The notes under the pieces are model-generated. The model was given only the letters and a program-made list of their open reading frames with translations, had not been told where the DNA came from and made no database searches. A stretch of 64,000 nucleotides of DNA from assembly GCF_000971255.1 (NCBI RefSeq), contig NZ_BBMC01000002.1, positions 372,001 through 436,000 of the forward strand, in the 5' to 3' direction. The stretch is from Demequina rhizosphaerae. Lineage in GTDB: Bacteria > Actinomycetota > Actinomycetes > Actinomycetales > Demequinaceae. This document shows positions 49,591-60,103 of this stretch, piece after piece. A program made the position numbers and the translations under genes. Each line of letters opens with the position of its first letter. The first letter of the stretch is position 1.

Positions 49591-50448
49591 TTGCACCGGA
49601 CCCCCCCGCTTCTCGAGGACCTGTCCGTCGAGATCACCGCGCGTGACACGCCCGCGCTCGTCGCCCTCGCGGCCGACCTGCCCGCCGGCACCCGCGTGAG
49701 CGTCACGCACCTCGGCACCGAGGGCGCCGCCGAGCGCCGAGAGGCCGCCGCCGCGGCCGCCCGCGCCGAGCTCGTGCCGGTCCCCCACCTCGCCGCGCGC
49801 CGCTTCGCCTCGGAGTCGGAGCTGCGCGCCACGCTCGAGGGCCTGAGGGCGCACGAGGCGCACGAGCGGCTCTTCGTCGTGGGCGGGGACCCGCGCACGC
49901 CCGCGGGCCCGTACGCGTCCGCGCTCGACCTCATCCGGTCGGGCGTGCTGGCCGAGGCCGGCGTCGCCGAGGTGGGCCTCACCGGGTACCCCGAGGGCCA
50001 CCCCGCGATCTCCGACGACGTGCTGTGGGCCGAGCTGGGCGCCAAGGCCGCGGCGCTGACCGAGCAGGGCCTCGCCGGCTCGCTCACCACCCAGTTCTCG
50101 TTCGACGTCGACGCGGTGGTCGCGTGGATCGAGCGCGTGCGCGCCCTCGGCATCACGCTGCCGATCCGCGTGGGCGTGCCCGGGCCCGCCGGCGTGCGCC
50201 GCCTCGTGGCCTTCGCGCGCCGCTGCGGCGTGGGCACGAGCGCGGGCATCGCGCGCAAGTACGGCTTCTCGCTCGCCTCGCTGGTCGGGACCGCCGGCCC
50301 CGACCGGTTCGTGGAGGAGCTCGGCTCGCGCCTGGACGAGCGCCACGGCGAGGTCCGGCTGCACCTCTTCACGTTCGGCACGCTCGATGCGACGATCGCC
50401 TGGGCGCGCGAGGCCCGCGCGGCCGCGGTGCCCGCCGAGCGTCCCTAG
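49591..50448 (+). CDS. Methylenetetrahydrofolate reductase-like protein
   Basis: 285 residues from a TTG start with GAAGGAGG seven bases upstream. It has the MetF-type barrel: LSVEITARDTPALVALAADL, VSVTHLG, RLFVVGGDPRTPAGPY, VGLTGYPEGHP, LTTQFSFDVDAVVAWIERV, IRVGVPGPAGVRRLVAFARR and HLFTFGTLDATIAWA. This is the layout of the short FAD-dependent MetF family, but the catalytic Glu/Asp/Gln set of E. coli MetF is only partly apparent, so it may be a divergent paralogue. No methionine genes adjoin it. Confidence 0.8.
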   Translation: MHRTPPLLEDLSVEITARDTPALVALAADLPAGTRVSVTHLGTEGAAERREAAAAAARAELVPVPHLAARRFASESELRATLEGLRAHEAHERLFVVGGDPRTPAGPYASALDLIRSGVLAEAGVAEVGLTGYPEGHPAISDDVLWAELGAKAAALTEQGLAGSLTTQFSFDVDAVVAWIERVRALGITLPIRVGVPGPAGVRRLVAFARRCGVGTSAGIARKYGFSLASLVGTAGPDRFVEELGSRLDERHGEVRLHLFTFGTLDATIAWAREARAAAVPAERP

Positions 50449-50563
50449 CCCCCCTAGGCGCCGGCCGCCTCGTCCATCGCCCGGATGAGGCGCGATCGCC
50501 CTGGGAGGTCCTCAGTGGCCGCATCGTTCGAGAACGGGCGCTGAGCACCTCGCAGCGCGCATG

Positions 50564-50591
50564 GCGCGGTGCGCGGTGCGCGGTGCGCGGG
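50564..50591. repeat. Heptanucleotide tandem repeat
   Basis: Four consecutive 7-base units, GCGCGGT three times and then GCGCGGG, in the 150-base gap between the MetF-like gene and the yaeQ stop. No gene is seen in the gap. Slippage-prone; it may alter the spacing of convergent transcripts only. Confidence 0.7.
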
Positions 50592-50598
50592 GCTCGGC

Positions 50599-51138
50599 TC
50601 AGCCCAGCGGCCGCGTGCGGATCGCGGTGTCGAGCGACGTGCCGTTGAGCTCGAGGTAGAGGTGGCCCTCGGTGACCGACACCGTGAGCGTGTTGCGCCG
50701 CGCCAGCCGCGCCGCCGCATCGTCCACGAAGCCGGGGTCGAAGCTGCGCAGCACGATCTCCTCGCGGCGGTGGATGCGCTTGCCCTCCCAGCGGGCCATC
50801 AGCTTGGCCGGGTCACGGTGCGTGTAGACGGCGGTGCGGTCGGCGAGGCGGCTGCCGTGGTGGAGCCGGTCGGCCTCGGGGGCGCCCACCTCGATCCACG
50901 CGGTGATGCGGCCCGTGAGGTCGCGCACGAGCACCGCGGGCTCGTCGGTCGTGGAGATGCCCTCGCCGAACGCGATCCCCTCCTCGTGCTCGAGGCAGTA
51001 CGCGAGGACGCGCGTCATGAGGAACGCGTCGGTCTCGGAGGGGTGCCGCGCGGCGCGCAGCGACAGGTCCTCGTAGACGCCGCGGTCGACGTCCGCGAGG
51101 GTGATCTCGAAGGTGTGGATCGTCGCGCCGGCAGCCAT
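50599..51138 (-). CDS. YaeQ family protein
   Basis: 179 residues from the ATG at 51138. It begins MAAGATIHTFEITLADVDRG and has HPSETDAFLMTRVLAYCLEH, DLTGRITAWIEVGAPEADRLH and ARWEGKRIHR, all typical YaeQ motifs. The fold is PD-(D/E)XK-like; the enzymatic function is not established. It is the gene next to the tRNA on the minus strand; the tRNA ends 25 bases before the start codon. Confidence 0.92.
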   Translation of the reverse strand: MAAGATIHTFEITLADVDRGVYEDLSLRAARHPSETDAFLMTRVLAYCLEHEEGIAFGEGISTTDEPAVLVRDLTGRITAWIEVGAPEADRLHHGSRLADRTAVYTHRDPAKLMARWEGKRIHRREEIVLRSFDPGFVDDAAARLARRNTLTVSVTEGHLYLELNGTSLDTAIRTRPLG

Positions 51139-51162
51139 GGCGCACCAGCGTAGAGGCTCCGG

Positions 51163-51236
51163 TGCCCCCGGCGGGGTTCGAACCCGCACTGGGCCGGGTT
51201 TAAGCCGGCTGCCTCTGCCAGTTGGGCTACGGGGGC
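51163..51236 (-). tRNA. tRNA with anticodon UAA (Leu by anticodon), class I shape
   Basis: The minus-strand sequence folds as a regular 74-nt cloverleaf: acceptor GCCCCCG/CGGGGGC, a short D stem with GG in the loop, anticodon stem GCCGG/CCGGC with loop CTTAAAC, a five-base variable region CCAGT, T arm GCGGG-TTCGAAC-CCCGC and discriminator A followed by CC. The loop gives anticodon TAA, which reads the very rare UUA codon. Leucine tRNAs normally have a long variable arm, so the identity is ambiguous. CCA is not fully encoded (ACCG). Confidence 0.88.
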
Positions 51237-51255
51237 TGCGGGACGATGCGGCGGC

Positions 51256-52209
51256 TCAGCCCCGCTCGGCCGCCGAGAAGGCGATGCCGTCGAGGATGTC
51301 GTGCTCGCTCGTCACGACGTGCGGTAACGCGCCGCCGGCCTCGACCACCGCGGAGCGCACGCGCGTCATCACGGTGCGCCACACGAGCGCGCCCGCGCCG
51401 ATGACGTCGACGCGTCCCGGGTGCATGAAGCCCAGCGCGGAGCGCTCGGCGCGCGAGGACGCGAGCAGCTCGTCGCACGCGCGGATCGCGTCGTCGATGG
51501 GGACGACGGCGCCGTTGATGGCGTCGCGGTCGTACTCCGGCAGGCCCAGCGCGTGCGCCGTCGCGGTCGTGATGGTGCCGGCGAGGCCCACGAGGGTGCG
51601 GGTGCGCTCGACGGGCACGCCCGCGAAGGCCATGTCGATCGCGTCGTGCACGTCGGCCTCGGCCGCCGCGACCTGCTCCTCCGAGGGCGGGTCGCCCTCG
51701 AGGTGGCGCTCGGTCATGCGGACGCAGCCGACGTCCATCGAGTGCGCGGCGTCGGGGCGGGTGGTCCCGAGCACGACCTCGGTCGAGCCGCCGCCCAGGT
51801 CCACCACGAGGAAGGGTCCGTCGTGCGCCGCGTCGAGGGCGCCGGTCGCGCCGCGGAAGGACAGCGCGGCCTCCTCGGCGCCGGAGATCACCTCGGGCAC
51901 CACGCCCAGGCGGTCCTGGATCCCGGAGAGGAACACCTCGCGGTTGCGGGCGTCGCGGGTCGCGGACGTCGCGACGAAGCGGATCGCCTCGACGCCGTGC
52001 TCGCGGCACTGCGCGGCGTAGTCGTCGGTCGCGGCGAACGTGCGCTCGAGCGCCTCCGCGGCGAACTCCCCCGTCCGGTCCACGCCCTGACCCAGGCGCA
52101 CCACGGTCATGGTGCGGACCACGTCCGTGAGGGAGCCCGACTCGAGGTCGATGTCGGCGATGAGCAGGCGGATCGAGTTCGTCCCGCAGTCGATGGCGGC
52201 TACACGCAT
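51256..52209 (-). CDS. ppx: Exopolyphosphatase / GppA phosphatase family
   Basis: 317 residues. VAAIDCGTNSIRLLIADID is the phosphate-1 loop of the Ppx/GppA sugar-kinase-like fold; FVATSATRDARNREVFL, FLVVDLGGGSTEVVLG (phosphate-2) and TLVGLAGTITTATAHAL follow. It has the two-domain short form found in actinobacteria (Ppx2-like), which hydrolyses polyphosphate or pppGpp. It lies next to DUF501 and the divisome gene in the order known from Mycobacterium tuberculosis Rv1023-Rv1026. Confidence 0.94.
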   Translation of the reverse strand: MRVAAIDCGTNSIRLLIADIDLESGSLTDVVRTMTVVRLGQGVDRTGEFAAEALERTFAATDDYAAQCREHGVEAIRFVATSATRDARNREVFLSGIQDRLGVVPEVISGAEEAALSFRGATGALDAAHDGPFLVVDLGGGSTEVVLGTTRPDAAHSMDVGCVRMTERHLEGDPPSEEQVAAAEADVHDAIDMAFAGVPVERTRTLVGLAGTITTATAHALGLPEYDRDAINGAVVPIDDAIRACDELLASSRAERSALGFMHPGRVDVIGAGALVWRTVMTRVRSAVVEAGGALPHVVTSEHDILDGIAFSAAERG

Positions 52210-52222
52210 GGGGTCAGACTAG

Positions 52223-52729
52223 TCAGACGTCGACGGCGCACGTGCAGCGGTCCGGGCTGAACGAGTCCGCGATGAGCGCGAGCGCCTCGTCCCCGAGCGG
52301 GTTGACGCCCGGGCCGGCCGCGAGCGCGTGGCCCACGAGCACGTGGAGGCACTTCACGCGGTCGGGCATGCCGCCCGCGGAGATGCCGTGGATCTCGGGC
52401 ACGTCGCCCAGCGCGTAGCGCTCCTCGAGGTAGCGCTCGTGGGCGGCGCGGTACGCCGCGGCCAGCTCCTCGTCCTCGCCCAGGCGCGCCTGCATCTCCT
52501 TCATCACGCCGTTGGCCTCGAGCGTCGACACGGCGGCGACCGCGTCGGGGTGCGTGAGGTAGTACTGCGTGGGGAACGGCGTGCCGTCGGGCAGGCGCGG
52601 CGAGGTGTGCACCACGGTCGGGTTGCCGCACACGCAGCGCGCGGCGATGGCGACGATGCCGCGGGGCTCGCGCCCGAGCTGGGCGGCCAGGACGGCGACG
52701 TCGCGCTCGGTGGCAGGGGTGTCGTTCAC
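52223..52729 (-). CDS. DUF501 family protein
   Basis: 168 residues. Conserved features are LGREPRGIVAIAARCVCGNP, VVHTSPRLPDGTPFPTQYYL and the C-terminal GGMPDRVKCLHVLVGHALA, with six Cys in total. Function unknown; the gene is conserved next to eno and ppx in actinobacteria. Codons are native. It is spaced 13 bases from ppx and 9 from the divisome gene, so the three form one operon. Confidence 0.93.
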   Translation of the reverse strand: MNDTPATERDVAVLAAQLGREPRGIVAIAARCVCGNPTVVHTSPRLPDGTPFPTQYYLTHPDAVAAVSTLEANGVMKEMQARLGEDEELAAAYRAAHERYLEERYALGDVPEIHGISAGGMPDRVKCLHVLVGHALAAGPGVNPLGDEALALIADSFSPDRCTCAVDV

Positions 52730-52738
52730 CCCGCGAGT

Positions 52739-53686
52739 CTAGTCGGCGGCGCCGGACGCCGCCGCGGTCTTGGCCTTCTTGCCGCCCACCTTGGCGTCGC
52801 CCGCGGTCTCCACGGAGTCCCACAGGCGGGTGTACCAGGTGCCGGACTCGTCGATCTCGGCCGGGTCCTCCGCGGCGGGCGAGCCCTCGGCCGCGCCCTC
52901 GACGGTCTCGGGGTCGATGACCCGGTACGGCGTCTCGCCCGGGAACACGTACGCGAGCCGCTCGCGCGCCTGCGCGACCACGAACGCCGGGTCGTCCCAG
53001 CGCTTCACCTCGGCCGTGAGGTCGTCGACGGACTCCTGGGCCGCGACGGCCTCGGCGCGCAGCGAGGCGAGCTCCTCCTGCTGGCGGAAGTACGCGCGCA
53101 GCGACGGCAGCACGACGGCGGCCGCGAGCACCACGACGCCGATGATGACGACGAGCCGCCACGACAGCGCGCTCACCCACGAGCCCCGCGCCTTGGCGGG
53201 CTCGATGCGGTTGCGCGGCGGCGTCTGGCGCCCGGGACCCGACGGACCGCCCGGGCGGCTCGCGGCCCGACCCTTGGGGATCCGCACGCCGCCGGTGGCG
53301 GCCGTGCCGCGCCGACGCGAGGCGGGACGCGGACGGGGCGTCGCCGTCGGGGCGGGCGTGGGGGTGGACGATGCGGGGGCCGGCTTCGCCGCGGCGCGCG
53401 AGGCGGCCGCGCGGGCGCGCACGGTGCCGGCGCCGGCTGCGGCGGACGAGGCGGCAGCGGTCGCGCCGGACCGCAGACGGACGAGCATCCGCCGGCCCGA
53501 GCGCGGCGCGGAGGTCGCGGCGACCGGCGGCGCGGCGGTGGTCGGGCGCGCGGCACCGGGCACGTTCGGGCGGCGCTCGCCGGTCGGACGCGCCGAGGAC
53601 CGCGGCGCGGGCGCCGGGGTCCCCTCGCTCTCGGCCCAGGCGCGCGCGAAGGCGCCGGGCCTGCGAGGGCGCGTCGGATCGGTCAC
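52739..53686 (-). CDS. FtsB/DivIC-like septum formation protein with long N-terminal tail
   Basis: 315 residues from a GTG at 53686. Residues 1 to about 170 are an unusually long low-complexity cytoplasmic tail rich in Ala, Pro and Arg; a single membrane helix (WRLVVIIGVVVLAAAVVLPS) follows; then the coiled coil QEELASLRAEAVAAQESVDD and the conserved DDPAFVVAQARERLAYVFPG motif with GETPYRV; the acidic C-terminus ends in a Lys/Ala stretch. FtsB-type proteins link the divisome to the cell wall synthase FtsQLB complex. The position between eno and DUF501 is the actinobacterial one. Confidence 0.9.
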   Translation of the reverse strand: MTDPTRPRRPGAFARAWAESEGTPAPAPRSSARPTGERRPNVPGAARPTTAAPPVAATSAPRSGRRMLVRLRSGATAAASSAAAGAGTVRARAAASRAAAKPAPASSTPTPAPTATPRPRPASRRRGTAATGGVRIPKGRAASRPGGPSGPGRQTPPRNRIEPAKARGSWVSALSWRLVVIIGVVVLAAAVVLPSLRAYFRQQEELASLRAEAVAAQESVDDLTAEVKRWDDPAFVVAQARERLAYVFPGETPYRVIDPETVEGAAEGSPAAEDPAEIDESGTWYTRLWDSVETAGDAKVGGKKAKTAAASGAAD

Positions 53687-53769
53687 GCCGCCATTGTCCA
53701 GGGCGGAGACCCCCGTCCCGGACCGCGTGGGCAGCGAGTCGCGGGATTCGGCCTCCCCGCAGACGCGGA

Positions 53770-53801
53770 ACGGGCGCGCCTCCCGAGGGAGACGCGCCCG
53801 T
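53770..53801. terminator. Terminator between eno and the FtsB-like gene
   Basis: ACGGGCGCG plus CTCCC (53770-53784) pairs with GGGAG plus CGCGCCCGT (53787-53801); one unpaired base on each side. It lies 20 bases past the eno stop, on the minus strand. Confidence 0.7.
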
Positions 53802-53820
53802 CCTAAGCCTGCGCTGCGGC

Positions 53821-56455
<2,635 letters not shown>

Positions 56456-56475
56456 GCCCGTCATCCTAATGTGGC

Positions 56476-59400
56476 TCAACCGAGCGCCGGCGCACGGGTC
56501 GCCTGGAGCACGGTCCGCACCCAGTCGAGGACCTCGAGCCCCTCGACGGGCTTGCCGCCGATGCGCGCGGTCATCGGCGCGGGCACGAGGACCTGCCGCA
56601 CCGCGGGCTTGATGAGCGTGCCCGGGAACAGGCGCGTCATGCGCATCGCCGCGGAGTCCGGCAGCTCGAGCGGGCTGAAGCGGATGTACTTGCCCTGCGC
56701 GACCACGTCGTGGATGCCGACCGCCCTCAGCTCGAGGCGCAGGCGCGCGACCGCGAGCAGGTTCGTCACCGGCTCGGGCGGCGTGCCGTAGCGGTCGTCG
56801 AGCTCCTCCTCGATCGCGTCGAGCACGTCGTCCGCGTCCGCGTCGGCGATCTTGCGGTACGCCTCGAGGCGCAGCCGCTCGTGCTCGATGTAGGAGGTGG
56901 GGATGTGCGCGTCGATCGGCAGGTCGACGGTCATGGGCGCGCGCTCCTCGACCTCCTCGCCGCGGAATCCGGCGACCGCCTCGCCCACCATGCGGATGTA
57001 GAGGTCGAAGCCGACGCCCTCGATGTGGCCGGACTGCTCCGCGCCGAGCAGGTTGCCCGCGCCGCGGATCTCGAGATCCTTCATCGCGACGGCCATGCCC
57101 GAGCCGAGGTCGGTGTTGGCGGCGATCGTCTGGAGGCGGTCGTGCGCGGTCTCCGTGAGGGTGCGCTCCGGCGGGTAGAGGAAGTAGGCGTAGGCGCGCT
57201 CTCGTCCGCGGCCCACGCGCCCGCGCAGCTGGTGGAGCTGGGACAGGCCGAAGGTGTCGGCGCGCTCGACGATGAGGGTGTTGGCGTTCGAGATGTCGAG
57301 GCCGGTCTCGACGATCGTGGTGCACACGAGCACGTCGTACTTCTTGTCGTAGTAGTCGACGATGACCTGCTCGAGCTGCTTCTCGCTCATCTGGCCGTGC
57401 GCGACCGCGACGCGCGCCTCCGGCACGAGCTCGCTGATCTTGAGCGCCGCCCGGGTGATGGTCTTGACGGAGTTGTGGATGTAGAAGACCTGGCCGTCAC
57501 GGAGCAGCTCGCGGCGGATCGCGGCGATCACCTGCGCGTCCTCGTGCGGGCCCACGTACGTGAGGATCGGGTGGCGCTCCTCGGGCGGGGTCGCGAGGGT
57601 CGACATCTCGCGGATGCCGGTGACGGCCATCTCGAGCGTGCGCGGGATCGGGGTCGCGGACATCGCGAGGACGTCGACGTCGGTGCGCAGGGCCTTGAGC
57701 GTCTCCTTGTGCTCGACGCCGAAGCGCTGCTCCTCGTCGATGATGATGAGCCCGAGGTTCTTGAAGCGGACCGAGCCGGTGATGAGGCGGTGCGTGCCGA
57801 CCACGAGGTCGATCTCGCCCGAGCCCAGCTGGTCGATGACCTCCTTGGCCTCCTTGTCCGTCTGGAAGCGCGACAGCGCCGCGACCTTGACGGGGAACTG
57901 CGCGAAGCGCTCGGAGAACGTGTCGACGTGCTGCTTCACCAGCAGCGTGGTCGGGCACAGGATCGCGACCTGGCTGCCGTCCTGGATGGCCTTGAACGCG
58001 GCGCGCACCGCGATCTCGGTCTTGCCGAAGCCGACGTCGCCGCACACGAGGCGGTCCATCGGCACGGCCTTCTCCATGTCGGCCTTGACCTCGTCGATGG
58101 TGGAGAGCTGGTCGGGCGTCTCGACGTACGCGAAGGACTCCTCGAGCTCGCGCTGCCACGGGGTGTCCGGGCCGAACTCGCGGCCCTTCGTCGCCATGCG
58201 CGCGCTGTAGAGGCGGATGAGCTCCGCCGCGATCTCCTTGACCGCCTTGCGCGCCTTGCCCTTGGTCTTCGACCAGTCGGCGCCGCCCATCTTGTTGACG
58301 CTCGGCGCCTCGCCGCCCACGTACTTGGTGATGAGGTCGAGCTGGTCCGTGGGGACCGAGAGGCGGTCCGCGGGGCCGCCGCGCTTGGAGGCGGCATACT
58401 CGATCACCAGGTACTCGCGCTCGACGCCGCGCACGGTGCGCTTGGTGAGCTCGACGAAGCGGCCGACGCCGTGGGTCTCGTGCACCACGAAGTCGCCGGG
58501 GCGCAGCTGGAGCGGGTCCACCGCGGTGCGGCGGCGGCTCGGGACCTTGACCTTGGGGCCCGCGGCGGAGGCGGAGCGGCCGGTGAGGTCGCTCTCGTGC
58601 AGCACGAGCAGCCGCGCGTCGGGCACCTGGAAGCCGCGGGCGTCGACGCCCGCGAGGACGGCGACGACCCCGGGGTCCGCATCGTCCGCGTGCGCGGCGA
58701 CGCGCGCCGGGATCGACCGCTCCCCGCACTGCTCGACGATGCGGTGCGCGCTGCCGGTGCCCGCCGCGGCGATGACGACGCGCCAGCCCTCGGCGAGGCG
58801 CGCGCGGACGAGGTCGAGCACCGCCGCGAGGCGGCCGCGGAAGTCCTCGATCTCGCCGATGCCGGGCACCTCGGCCGCCGCGGTGCCGAACGGGCCGATC
58901 GCGGTCCAGCCGAGCCCGCGCTCCGCCGCGGAGACGTCGACGTCCTCGAGCGACAGGAAGCCGCCCTGCGCCTCGATGGGCGAGTCCGCGCCGGCCGCGG
59001 CGCTCACCCATGCGGCCTGGAGGAACTCCTGCGCGGTGTGCTGGAGGTCCTCGGCGCGGCGGGCGAGCCGCTCGGGCTCGAGCGCGACGATGCGCGTGCC
59101 GGCCGGGAGCACGTCCGTCACCGGGGTGAGGCGCGTGAGGAGCACGGGGATGAGCGACTCCATTCCCTCGACCGCGTGGCCGTCGGCGATGCGCGCGAGC
59201 ATGTCGCCGGCGGCGGGGATCTGCTCGGCGAGCGCCTGGGCGCGGGCGCGGACGTCCTCGGTGAGCAGCAGCTCGCGGCACGGCGGCGCCCACAGCCGGC
59301 CGACGGACTCGAGCGAGCGCTGGTCGGCGACGGAGAAGAAGCGCAGCGACTCGACCTCGTCGCCGAAGAACTCGACGCGGATCGGGTGCGGGTCGGTGGG

Positions 59401-59961
59401 CGGGAACACGTCGACGATGCCGCCGCGGACCGCGAACTCGCCGCGGCGCTCGACCATGTCGACGCGCGTGTAGGCGGCGGCCGCGAGCGCCTCGGTGAGG
59501 GCGGTGAGGTCGTGCTCGTCGCCCTTCCTGACGAGGACGGGCTGGAGGTCCGCGAGCCCGGGCACGAGGGGCTGGAGCATCGCGCGCAGCGGGGCGACCA
59601 CGACGCGCGGGACGGGCAGGCCGGACTCCTCGCTCGCCTCGGCCGGGTGGACGAGGCGGCGCAGCGTCGCGAGGCGGCGGGCGACCGTGTCGGAGCGCGG
59701 GCTGAGCCGCTCGTGCGGGAGCGTCTCCCAGCTGGGGAACGTGGTGACCTCGGCCGGGTCGAGGTACGCGGTGAGCGCGCGGGCGAGCTGCTCGGCGTCG
59801 CCGCCGGTGGCGGCGATGGCGACGATCGGGGCGTCGTCGGTGAGCGCGGCGCGGGCGATGAGCGGCGCGGCGGCGGCGCCGGGCGCCTGGATCGCGGTGA
59901 CGTGGCCCAGGCGTGCGTCGGCCCATTCTCCGAGCAGGGGTGCGAGCGGCTGAGCGGTCAC
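56476..59961 (-). CDS. mfd: Transcription-repair coupling factor
   Basis: 1161 residues from a GTG at 59961, chosen because GGAGG lies six bases upstream. UvrB-homology module at the N-terminus (FPSWETLPHERLSPRSDTVA), the RNA-polymerase-interacting domain (RPGDFVVHETHGVGRFVEL), then the RecG-like helicase: Walker A LVCGDVGFGKTEIAVRAA, Walker B LIIIDEEQRFGV, TRG motif GLDISNANTLIVE and QLRGRVGRGRERAYAYF. The C-terminal TRCF domain ends near ALG. It removes stalled RNA polymerase and recruits UvrA. It is the first gene of the mfd-to-ppx block. Confidence 0.97.
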   Translation of the reverse strand: MTAQPLAPLLGEWADARLGHVTAIQAPGAAAAPLIARAALTDDAPIVAIAATGGDAEQLARALTAYLDPAEVTTFPSWETLPHERLSPRSDTVARRLATLRRLVHPAEASEESGLPVPRVVVAPLRAMLQPLVPGLADLQPVLVRKGDEHDLTALTEALAAAAYTRVDMVERRGEFAVRGGIVDVFPPTDPHPIRVEFFGDEVESLRFFSVADQRSLESVGRLWAPPCRELLLTEDVRARAQALAEQIPAAGDMLARIADGHAVEGMESLIPVLLTRLTPVTDVLPAGTRIVALEPERLARRAEDLQHTAQEFLQAAWVSAAAGADSPIEAQGGFLSLEDVDVSAAERGLGWTAIGPFGTAAAEVPGIGEIEDFRGRLAAVLDLVRARLAEGWRVVIAAAGTGSAHRIVEQCGERSIPARVAAHADDADPGVVAVLAGVDARGFQVPDARLLVLHESDLTGRSASAAGPKVKVPSRRRTAVDPLQLRPGDFVVHETHGVGRFVELTKRTVRGVEREYLVIEYAASKRGGPADRLSVPTDQLDLITKYVGGEAPSVNKMGGADWSKTKGKARKAVKEIAAELIRLYSARMATKGREFGPDTPWQRELEESFAYVETPDQLSTIDEVKADMEKAVPMDRLVCGDVGFGKTEIAVRAAFKAIQDGSQVAILCPTTLLVKQHVDTFSERFAQFPVKVAALSRFQTDKEAKEVIDQLGSGEIDLVVGTHRLITGSVRFKNLGLIIIDEEQRFGVEHKETLKALRTDVDVLAMSATPIPRTLEMAVTGIREMSTLATPPEERHPILTYVGPHEDAQVIAAIRRELLRDGQVFYIHNSVKTITRAALKISELVPEARVAVAHGQMSEKQLEQVIVDYYDKKYDVLVCTTIVETGLDISNANTLIVERADTFGLSQLHQLRGRVGRGRERAYAYFLYPPERTLTETAHDRLQTIAANTDLGSGMAVAMKDLEIRGAGNLLGAEQSGHIEGVGFDLYIRMVGEAVAGFRGEEVEERAPMTVDLPIDAHIPTSYIEHERLRLEAYRKIADADADDVLDAIEEELDDRYGTPPEPVTNLLAVARLRLELRAVGIHDVVAQGKYIRFSPLELPDSAAMRMTRLFPGTLIKPAVRQVLVPAPMTARIGGKPVEGLEVLDWVRTVLQATRAPALG

Positions 59962-60103
59962 GTGAGGCCTCCAGGGCATGACGAACGACCGGGAAATCCG
60001 GCGCAAGCATCATAGGCACGGGGTGCGACCTCCCATCATCGCGCGCGAAATGGGACATTCTGCCGATAAAGTACAGAGGTTGACATCGCCTCGAGGGGGA
60101 GCC

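Noticed and set aside
59978..60103. Longer N-terminus for the sulfatase
   Set aside because: The extension has atypical composition, overlaps the mfd start region, and a strong ribosome site precedes the ATG at 60104.
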